From Roseiarcus sp963775575 (lineage in GTDB: Bacteria > Pseudomonadota > Alphaproteobacteria > Rhizobiales > Beijerinckiaceae): DNA of 64,000 nt. Shown here in pieces: positions 1 through 8,000 of the stretch (position 1 is the stretch's first letter; each line of letters begins with the position of its first letter). The translations under genes and the position numbers were made by a program. The notes under the pieces are model-generated. The model made no database searches. It worked only from the letters and a program-made list of their open reading frames with translations, and was not told the origin of the DNA. The stretch covers positions 248,001 through 312,000 of the forward strand of contig CAVZJG010000004.1 in assembly GCA_963775575.1 (NCBI GenBank), in the 5' to 3' direction.

Positions 1-1448
1 TCGGCGAGACTGATCGAGCCGCCGTTGCGCGCGACGAGGTCGGCCGCGATGGCGAGGCCGAGACCGGCGCCGCCCTCGCGCGTCGACAAATGGAACGGCT
101 CGAAGATGCGCGCCGCCTGCCCGGGGGCAAAGCCGGGGCCGCTGTCGGAAATCTCGATCAGGGCGACGCGGTCGGTGCGGATCGCCGCCAGACGGATCGC
201 CGGCGGGCGGCCGTCCTGCGCGCCGTGGCTCAGCAGCACTTGCGCGGCGTTGCGGCAGAGGTTCTCGATCACCCGCAGCACGTGGTCGGGATCGGCGAAA
301 AGTTCGAACTGCGGCGGAATGTCGATGGCGTAGGCGACCGCGCCGGCGTGCTCGGCTTCCGCCGTCTCGACCACCTGGCGCGTCAGCTCGCGCAGGTCGA
401 AGCGCCGGCGCGCCGGCGCCTGCTCGCGCCCGCCGCCATAGGTGAGCGTCGACTGACAGAAGAGAATCGCGCGGTCGAGCGTCGCCACCAAACGCGGGGC
501 GAGGCGCTGGGCGAGCGGATCGGGAATCGCCGCAAGACGGTCCGAAATGAGTTGCGCCGCCGACAGCATGTTGCGCAGGTCGTGGTTGATGCGCGCGACC
601 GCCATGCCGAGTTCGGCCAGACGCTTGCGCTGGCTCAGCTCGTGCGCGAGCGAGCCCTGCATCGCCGCCAGCGCCGTTTCGGCGCGGCCGATTTCGTCGT
701 TGCGGCCGCTCGGCGCGATGATGCGCGCGCCCTCCTGCGGGCGCTCGCCGAAGGCGATGATGTTCGACGTCAGCCGCCGCACCGGCCGGATCACCATCCA
801 CCACAGCGCCGCCCACAGCACGCAGGTCACCACCGCCGCAATCGTCAGCGCGATCGTCAGGAAGGTGCGCGAAATCCGCCACATCGCTTCGATCAGCGGC
901 GTTTGGTCGAGCGTGATGTCGACCAGAGCGCCGTCGCTCTGCGTGCGCCCGACGACCCGGACCAGCGAGCCCGGCTTGGCGAACAGCGTGCGAAACGCGG
1001 CCTGATTTCCCTCCATCATCGAGGGATCGTCGAGTTCGTAGGTGTCGCCGATCGGCCGTTCGACCCCCGAAGTCGCGACCAGCCGGCGCTGATTCGGCAG
1101 CGTGACGACGATCGTCTCGGCGCCGACGCTGTCGAGGATCTTCGTCGCCAGTTCCTTGGGCAGCTCTTGGTCGGCCGTCTCGCCGAAAAGCAACATTGCG
1201 GTGTGGGCCACCATCAGGCGGCCGTGCAGCCAACTGTCGCGATAGGCGGAGAGGCGCGAGGCGTAGATCAACGCCATCGCCAGCAGGACGAAGCCGATCG
1301 TCAGCAACAGCAGGCGTCCCGCCAATCCGAACGCGCGGCGGCGGGGAGGCGCGAGCGACGTCGCCGCGCCGATCGGTTCGCCGAGCGCTCTCTCGGTCGA
1401 ATTCGGCGCCGCCTTCGCGCCTACGTCTTCCTGCGACAGAACCGACAT
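1..1448 (-). CDS. Sensor histidine kinase (partial, C-terminus outside window)
   Basis: Membrane sensor kinase of a two-component system; it autophosphorylates a histidine and passes the phosphate to an unseen response regulator. Reading the minus strand from ATG at 1448 gives about 482 residues without a stop before the window edge. Seen in order: a cytoplasmic N-terminus, a hydrophobic helix near residues 40-60, a periplasmic stretch, a second hydrophobic helix near 170-190 followed by a HAMP-like linker, then the dimerisation box ARINHDLRNM with the likely phospho-acceptor His289, and an ATPase domain with the N box (IENLCRNAAQ) and G box (SDSGPGF). The last visible residues belong to the GLGLAI region, so only the C-terminal tail is missing. 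The signal sensed cannot be told. The long plus-strand open frame over the same bases is an antisense shadow. Confidence 0.9.
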   Translation of the reverse strand, partial: MSVLSQEDVGAKAAPNSTERALGEPIGAATSLAPPRRRAFGLAGRLLLLTIGFVLLAMALIYASRLSAYRDSWLHGRLMVAHTAMLLFGETADQELPKELATKILDSVGAETIVVTLPNQRRLVATSGVERPIGDTYELDDPSMMEGNQAAFRTLFAKPGSLVRVVGRTQSDGALVDITLDQTPLIEAMWRISRTFLTIALTIAAVVTCVLWAALWWMVIRPVRRLTSNIIAFGERPQEGARIIAPSGRNDEIGRAETALAAMQGSLAHELSQRKRLAELGMAVARINHDLRNMLSAAQLISDRLAAIPDPLAQRLAPRLVATLDRAILFCQSTLTYGGGREQAPARRRFDLRELTRQVVETAEAEHAGAVAYAIDIPPQFELFADPDHVLRVIENLCRNAAQVLLSHGAQDGRPPAIRLAAIRTDRVALIEISDSGPGFAPGQAARIFEPFHLSTREGGAGLGLAIAADLVARNGGSISLA

Positions 1449-1765
1449 GCTCGTCGTTCCGATGAGCCCGGATGGCCTCGGCGAAGCGCGACCCGGCGGT
1501 CGAGCCGAGGCCGAGCGCGCAGGCCGGCCGTCGCCGGCGAAGCCGTCATGGCGTACGGTTTGTCGCGGAAATGGCGGCGAAATCAAGGCCGCCGCCGTCG
1601 TCGATCGCCGGCCGTTCGTCCGCCGGCGTTCGAGGCGCGAGATCGTCGGGCGGCGCGCTCGAGGGGGCAAATCCCGAACGGGGCGTGATATAGGGGCCTC
1701 GCCGAGCGGGCGGCGCGATCGGCGGGCGGGCGGCGAGTTCGAGAGCGGAGCGGGCGGCGAGGGGC

Positions 1766-2599
1766 ATGGGCAAGACGAAGACCGTTCTCATCGACGCAGC
1801 CGATCATTTCCTCGCCGACGACGGCTGGGCCATCGCCAGCCATATCGCGTTGTCGGCGCTGACTTCGCTCTTTCCCTTTCTGATCTTCGTCACGGCGCTG
1901 GCGGGCTTCCTGGGCACGCAGAGCCTGGCGGACGAGGCGATGCGTCTCATCTTCGCCGCCTGGCCCGCCGAGGTCGCCGGGCCGATCGCGGCGGAAGTCC
2001 ACGACGTGCTGACAGCGCCGCGCGGCGGCCTGGTGACGATCGGCGCGGCGCTCGCGCTCTACTTTTCCGCCAGCGCGATCGAGGCGCTACGCGTCGGCCT
2101 CAACCGCGCCTACGCCTCGCCGGAGACGCGGCCGTGGTGGCGGCTGCGGCTGCAATCGCTCGCGTTCGCGCTTCTGGCGTCGGCGGCGCTGCTCGCGCTC
2201 GCCTTCCTCGTCGTGCTTGGACCGCTGATCTGGGCGGCCGCGTTGCGCTTCGTTCCGGGCTTGGCGCCGCTGCAGGTCGTGGTGACCTTCACGCGGCTCG
2301 GCGTCGCCGCGGCGCTGTTGGCGATCACTCTGCTGATCGCGCATCGTTGGCTGCCGGCCAAGCGGTTGCGCTTCGTTGACATCGCGCCGGGCGTCGTGGC
2401 GACCTTCGTCAGCTCCATCGCCTTCGGCGAGGTCTTCGGCGCCTACTTGAGCGAATTTGCGCGCAATTACGTCTCGACCTACGCGGGGCTGGCTTCGGTG
2501 ATGATCGCGTTGGTGTTCCTTTACGCGATTGCGGCGCTGTTCGTGTTCGGCGGCGCGCTGAACGCGGCGATCATGCGCGCGCGCGGACGTCCGGCGTGA
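1766..2599 (+). CDS. YihY/BrkB-family inner-membrane protein
   Basis: A 277-residue multi-pass membrane protein of the YihY/virulence factor BrkB family (once misnamed RNase BN). Transport or envelope roles have been proposed for the family, but the substrate is unknown. The sequence shows the family's N-terminal amphipathic start (DGWAIASHIALSALTSLFPF), several hydrophobic helices and the characteristic C-terminal block in which a YVSTYAGLASVMIAL helix is followed by LFVFGGALNAAI. The length is normal for the family. ATG 1766 is preceded by the purine-rich gcgaggggc. It is divergent from the histidine kinase and separated from leuA by about 340 bp, so it is probably transcribed alone. Confidence 0.88.
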   Translation: MGKTKTVLIDAADHFLADDGWAIASHIALSALTSLFPFLIFVTALAGFLGTQSLADEAMRLIFAAWPAEVAGPIAAEVHDVLTAPRGGLVTIGAALALYFSASAIEALRVGLNRAYASPETRPWWRLRLQSLAFALLASAALLALAFLVVLGPLIWAAALRFVPGLAPLQVVVTFTRLGVAAALLAITLLIAHRWLPAKRLRFVDIAPGVVATFVSSIAFGEVFGAYLSEFARNYVSTYAGLASVMIALVFLYAIAALFVFGGALNAAIMRARGRPA

Positions 2600-2763
2600 A
2601 GACGCCGGCGCAGCCGGCGGGCCGCCGAGCCGGCGACATGTTAGCATCGGTAGAGGCGACTGGCGGCCGCGACGCTGGTTGTCGCCTAGGCGCGCGAGCC
2701 CTTGCGCGAACCGCGGCGAAATTTGCGGTTGATTTTTTCCCCCCCGTCTGCATAGTCGCCGTC

Positions 2764-2833
2764 ATGCGAACGCGGTCCATGACCCCTGAGTCGACCCTGA
2801 GACTTACCAGCCCGGCGCTATGACCGCGCCGGG
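2764..2833 (+). promoter_or_regulatory. Possible leucine leader peptide and hairpin upstream of leuA
   Basis: A short frame from ATG 2764 (or an internal ATG at 2779) to TGA 2821-2823 would encode a leader rich in Leu near its end (TLRLTSPAL). Its stop lies inside the loop of a perfect 8-bp hairpin, CCCGGCGC 2811-2818 paired with GCGCCGGG 2826-2833, and a T-rich run follows at about 2852-2858. leuA starts 105 bp downstream. This layout fits ribosome-mediated attenuation, known for leu genes in Proteobacteria. However, only three Leu codons are present, they are not consecutive, and the T run is not directly after the stem. Tentative. Confidence 0.3.
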
Positions 2834-2938
2834 AGGTTAGGCTCGATTTCGCTTTTTTCCCAGTTTGTTTGCCGTTGCGCGCGTTGGCCCCGTTCGAAGA
2901 GGGCGACGCGACCGCAGCGCCGCCCCAAAAGGTCCGCC

Positions 2939-4621
2939 ATGACAAACATGCCCATCCATAAATACCGCGCGTTCGCGCCGATCGTTTTGCCCGACCGCCA
3001 ATGGCCCTCGCGCGTGATCGCGAAGGCGCCGATCTGGTGCTCCGTCGACCTGCGCGACGGCAATCAGGCGCTCATCGAGCCGATGGGCGTCGACCGCAAG
3101 AACCGCATGTTCGCGCTGCTCGTCGGCATGGGCTTCAAAGAGATCGAGGTGGCGTTTCCCGCCGCCTCGCAGACCGATTTCGATTTCGTGCGCTCGATCG
3201 TCGAAGGCGGCGCGATCCCCGACGACGTGGCGATCCAGGTGCTGACGCAATGTCGGCCCGAATTGATCGAACGCACCTTCGAGGCGGTGAAGGGCGCCAA
3301 GAAGGTGATTCTGCATTTCTACAATTCGACCTCGACGCTGCAGCGCGAAGTCGTCTTCCGCACCGATCGCGGCGGGGTCCGTCAAATCGCGGTCGCCGCC
3401 GCCAAGCAGGTCAAGCAACTGGCCGACGCGGCGCCGCAGACCGAGTTCGTATTCGAATATTCGCCGGAGAGCTTCACCGGCACCGAACTCGATTTCGCGC
3501 TCGAGGTTTGCGAAGTGGTGAAGGCGGAACTGCGGCCGACGCCGCAGAAACGGCTGATCCTCAACCTGCCCGCCACCGTCGAGATGGCGACGCCCAACAC
3601 TTACGCCGACCAGTTCGAGTGGTTCGGCCGCCACATTTCCGACCGCGACGGCGTCATCCTCTCCGTGCATCCCCACAACGACCGCGGCGCCGCGGTCGCG
3701 GCGGCGGAATTGGCGCTGATGGCGGGCGCCGACCGGGTGGAAGGCACCCTGTTCGGCAACGGCGAGCGCACCGGCAACGTCGATATCGTGACCTTGGCGC
3801 TCAATCTGTTCACCCAAGGGATCGATCCCGATCTCGATCTGCACGACGTCAACGCGATCAAGGAAGTCGCCGAATTCTGCACCCAGTTGCCGGTGCATCA
3901 GCGCCACCCCTACGTCGGCGAACTCGTCTACACCGCCTTTTCCGGCTCGCATCAGGACGCGATCAAGAAAGGCTTCGAGGCGCAGGAGAAGCGCAACGCG
4001 CCGCTGTTCCAGGTGCCCTATCTGCCGATCGACCCCAAGGACGTCGGGCGCGACTACGAGGCGGTAATCCGAATCAACAGCCAGTCGGGCAAGGGCGGCA
4101 TCGCCTACGTCCTGCGCGCCGATCACGGGCTCGATCTGCCGCGTCCGCTGCAGGTCGAATTCTCCAAGATCGCGCAGGAGGTCATGGACCGCAAGGGCAA
4201 GGAAATGACCTCGCCCGAATTATGGGCGCTGTTCCGGCGGACCTATCTGTTGGCCGATGCGCCGCTGGTTCTCCTCAAGCAGCAGACGGTTCCCACCGGT
4301 CCGGACAATCGCGAACTTTCGGCGACCTTGCGGCGCGCCGACGGCTCGACCCTGACGATCGAGGGCAGTGGCAACGGCCCGATCGACGCCTTCGTCGACG
4401 CGCTCCAGCGCGCGTTCGGCGTCGAGTTTTCCTTCCTCGATTATCACGAGCACGCGGTCGGGCGCGGCGCCGACGCGACCGCCGCCTGCTATGTCGAGAT
4501 CCAGGACGCCGACGGCCGCATCCTGCACGGCGTCGGCATGGACCCCAGCATCCTCGTGGCGTCGCTGAAGGCGACCTTGAGCGCCGTGCAGCGCCTGATG
4601 GCGCGCGACGGCAAGCGCTGA
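2939..4621 (+). CDS. leuA: 2-isopropylmalate synthase
   Basis: Catalyses the first committed step of leucine synthesis, condensing acetyl-CoA with 2-oxoisovalerate in the cytoplasm. The 560-residue protein is the longer bacterial form typical of actinobacteria and many alphaproteobacteria. An N-terminal HMGL-like TIM barrel carries the metal and active-site motif VDLRDGNQAL near residue 40 and the HPHNDRG metal motif near 240, with GNGERTGNVD shortly after. A linker leads to a C-terminal LeuA dimer/allosteric domain (about 430-560) that would bind leucine for feedback inhibition. Start ATG 2939 follows aaaaggtccgcc. The preceding leader-like hairpin may add attenuation control. No other leu genes lie nearby. 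Confidence 0.96.
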   Translation: MTNMPIHKYRAFAPIVLPDRQWPSRVIAKAPIWCSVDLRDGNQALIEPMGVDRKNRMFALLVGMGFKEIEVAFPAASQTDFDFVRSIVEGGAIPDDVAIQVLTQCRPELIERTFEAVKGAKKVILHFYNSTSTLQREVVFRTDRGGVRQIAVAAAKQVKQLADAAPQTEFVFEYSPESFTGTELDFALEVCEVVKAELRPTPQKRLILNLPATVEMATPNTYADQFEWFGRHISDRDGVILSVHPHNDRGAAVAAAELALMAGADRVEGTLFGNGERTGNVDIVTLALNLFTQGIDPDLDLHDVNAIKEVAEFCTQLPVHQRHPYVGELVYTAFSGSHQDAIKKGFEAQEKRNAPLFQVPYLPIDPKDVGRDYEAVIRINSQSGKGGIAYVLRADHGLDLPRPLQVEFSKIAQEVMDRKGKEMTSPELWALFRRTYLLADAPLVLLKQQTVPTGPDNRELSATLRRADGSTLTIEGSGNGPIDAFVDALQRAFGVEFSFLDYHEHAVGRGADATAACYVEIQDADGRILHGVGMDPSILVASLKATLSAVQRLMARDGKR

Positions 4622-4637
4622 TCCGGGCGGCGGCGCG

Positions 4638-4886
4638 TCAGGGTTCGCCGTTCCGCCATTGCCGTGACAGCGAACCGGCCGAGACCGTCGCGCTCACCGC
4701 GCCGCCGATTCTCATGCAGGTTTGGCTGCCGGCCAGCAGAACGCCGGGGGCGCCGTCGACGGAGCAGGTCTGGACCTTCGCGGCGGACGCCGGCGCGTTG
4801 CGCGAGGGCAATTCGGCCGCGCCCGCGCCGGTCGGCGCGGAAACGGCGACCGCCGAACCCAACAGAAGCGCCATGGCGAGCTTCAC
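4638..4886 (-). CDS. Small secreted protein with porin-like N-terminus
   Basis: An 82-residue protein starting at GTG 4886 behind a good ribosome site (gggaggtctcgg). A signal peptide is obvious (basic start, hydrophobic core, cleavage near GAGA/AELPS). The mature part has a two-cysteine motif, TCSVDG...QTCMRIGG, resembling the start of Hyphomicrobiales general porins, where a C...C loop precedes the first strand (usually ...TCLKIGGYVR). Porins run to 350-500 residues; here the frame stops after one strand-like segment. It may be a gene reduced to the N-terminal module or a genuine small periplasmic protein. It is convergent with leuA and divergent from the large gene at 5076. Confidence 0.6.
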   Translation of the reverse strand: MKLAMALLLGSAVAVSAPTGAGAAELPSRNAPASAAKVQTCSVDGAPGVLLAGSQTCMRIGGAVSATVSAGSLSRQWRNGEP

Positions 4887-5075
4887 CCGAGACCTCCCAA
4901 GCGCCTGACCGCCGGCGCGACGGCGAGATTAGGCTCTTCCGCCGCGCCCGACAACTCGCCGCGCGGAAACCGCGCGGCGGGCGGGTTGACGCTTGGGCGC
5001 CCGCCTGCGAGTCATGACCGGCGGCGCCATTTGAGTCGCAAGCGGCAGGCCGCTGCGCGAGGCGGGACGAAAACG

Positions 5076-8000
5076 ATGACGATGAACCGGGCGGCGACGC
5101 GCGGGCGAGACCCGGCGCTGGCGTTGGCGCTGATCGGCGCGCTGTTCGTCGCGGCCGCGATTCTTGCCTCGCTGAGCGCGCGAAATTGGATCGTCGCCGG
5201 CCTCGCGGGGGCGGCGGGCCTGGCGTTGTGGCGACGGGCGCTGATCGGCGATTGGCCGGGGGCGCCGATTCTCCTCGACGCGGCGGCTTTTGCTATTCTC
5301 GCCTTTCAACGCAACGACTCCCTCGGCTTCTGGCAATTGGCGGGGCCCTGGGCCGACGTGCTGCGTCTCAACGTCGCGGACGCGGCGATCGGCTACGCCA
5401 TTTACGTCGGCGGGACGCTCGCGGCGCTGACCAGCGTCTATCGCGCGCTGCGCCCGATCGAGGCGATCGGCCTCGTCGCGATCCCGTTTCTATTCAAGCT
5501 CGTCCTCGCGCTTGGCGCGGATTGGCACATGGCGGACTTGGGCGCGCTGGCGAGCGCGCGCGTCGCGGCGCCGTTTCAGGCCCAGGTTTTCGTCGGCCGC
5601 GTCCTGGTTCTCTTCTGCGTCAGCGAAATCGGGCTCGAAATCCTTGCGCTGATCTGCCGCGGCCGTCTGGCGCGAACGCCGAGGCTGCATGGACTCCTGC
5701 TCGTGATCGCGACGTTCGGGGCATCGACGCCGCTGCTGGCCAATTTCGCCCAGAGCGTCGCTGACCCGCTGCCGGCGATCGGGTTCAGCGCGCTGTTCGC
5801 CGCGCTCGCGCAGGCCGGTCTGTGGGGGCTGGTCTATTTCATCACCGGCCTTGCGCTCGACTCGCTCTCGGCGAGGCCGCCGAGCTTCGTCTCGGCCTTC
5901 GGCAATTGGCGCGCCGGCGCGGTGAAGGGCGCGATCTACGGCGGCATGTTCATGGCTCTGGTGCTCGCCGTCGCGGCGCCCCTGCGCAATCCGGACTTCG
6001 TCGCCTTCGTCAAGAGCTACGCCCATCTCGCGGCGCCGCTGGCGGGCGCGATCGCGTTTCCCTTCGCCAAGACCCTCATCGGCAGCGCCGACGGGACGCC
6101 GCCTTTCTTCGGGCGCCTCATCGACGCCTATCGCGACCCGCGCGCGATGGCCCGCGGCGCCGTCGTCGGCTTCGGCTTAGCCTGGGCTTACGCGACCGGT
6201 CTCGCTCATGAGAGCCCCAATGTGCGCTTCTTCTGGATGGCCGCCGTCGGCGCCTTGGCCTACGCGGGCGTCGATATCCTCTTCGACGCGGCGCGCGTCG
6301 CCGCCGGGGAGCGGCGCAAGTTGCAGACCTGGCGCCTCTATGCGCTCGGCGTCGGGCTCGGCGGCTTCGTCGCGGGCGCCCTCTGCTGGTATTTCGACGC
6401 GCCGCAGCTCGCCGTCGTGGTGAACAAGTTCTGGGCCTACGCCGACGTCAATTATCGCCTCAGCGGGCGGCCGCTCGGCGATTTCTCGACCTACCCCATC
6501 TTCAACAAGTACGGCATGATCAACCTCGGCGAAGTCGCCGGCGGCGTGCGTCTGTTCTACGCCGAATCGATCTCCGGCGTCATCAATTGGTCGCTCGCTG
6601 CGCCGCTGTTCGCGATCAACGCCGTGTTGCTCACCGCGTTGCTGGATCGCAGCCTGGCGCCCATCAAGGGCTTTTTCAGCGGACCGGGCGTGCAGGGCCT
6701 GGTCGATCTGACCGTGCGCGTGCTGCGCTGGGGCCTGTGGATGGCGCCGATCATCAACACGTTCCTGCGCCAGTCCGGCGACCCCGCGTGGTACAACCAG
6801 GACGGCGCGGTGCGCACGCTGGCGGCGACCGTCGCCGACATCGGCCTCCCGCCCGCCGATTTTCGCGATTTCAGCCTGACCGTGTTCCTCGGCCTGCTCG
6901 CCTACGACTGGCTGCGCGTGCTGATCTGGTTCGATCACATGGGCCTGCGCGTAGCGACGCTGGTCAATCTCTCGTTCGTCGGCGCCGACCGCCTCGACGA
7001 AGCGGCGGGGCGATTTCTCGGCCACGGCGCGCGCACCCGCGTCACCCCCGACGCCGTCCGGCGTTTCGGCACCTGGGCGCCGCTGCTCCTTCCCTTCTAC
7101 ATCCCGCGCGGCGCGGACTGGGACAAGGCGTGGAGCGGCGCCGAGGCGCTCGCCAGGGGCGGGCCGATGCCCGGCGCGGTCAAGGCGCTGGCGATCGTCT
7201 ATGCGATCGCCGGCGCGGCGATCGGCGTGACGGCGCTGGTCATCGGCGCCCGCGCGCGCGAGCGGCTCGGCCCGGCGGCGACCGCGCCCGCCGGCGCTCC
7301 GGCGGCGTTGGGCGATCGGCCGCACGCCTTCGCCTTCAACAACGGCGCCGTCGGCCTCGATCTCCTGCGCGACGGGCGCGGCGCGGCTTACGTCATGGCC
7401 GACGAGCGCGGCGGCGCTCCCATCGACCTCATCCGCCGTCCGCTCGATCCGCTGCAAGCGCGCGGGCATTTCTTCTATCTGAGCGAAGAAGACGAGGCGC
7501 CGTGGTCGATCGGCTACCAGCCCACGCGCCGCGCTGGCGAATACCGGGTCGAACGGGCCGGCTTCCATCGGCTCGTCATCGCCAATGCGTTTCGCGACGT
7601 GCGCGCGACCATGGAGGCGTCGCCCGATCCCGAAGGCGCGATCCTGAGCTGGCGCATCCGCCTGGAAGACCTGTCCGGCCGGGCGCGTCGCCTGCGCCTG
7701 ACCAGCTTCTGCGAGATCGCCGGCCATGAGACCGGCGCCTATGCGCGCGACCTCGATTTCGCCGGCATGCACGTCGAGACGATCTTCGTTCGCGCGCTCA
7801 ATGCGATCCTCGCGCGCAATCGGCTGTTGCGTTCGGCGCGCGCCGATCGCGGCGAGACTTCGTTGTTCGCGGTGAAGCCCGGCGCCGGCGTTTCGCTCGT
7901 CGGCTACGAGGATTCGCGCACGCGGTTCCTCGGCGAAGGATCGCTCGCCGCGCCTACGGGCTGCCAACCCTATCGAGCGCGAAAACTCGACGACGAGGGC

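Noticed and set aside
90..1688. 532-codon plus-strand frame at the left edge
   Set aside because: Antisense of the histidine kinase, whose DHp and ATPase motifs are unmistakable on the minus strand.
2743..2940. SAM-II or other riboswitch before leuA
   Set aside because: The conserved pseudoknot sequences are absent, and leuA is not a methionine gene; only a simple hairpin is seen.
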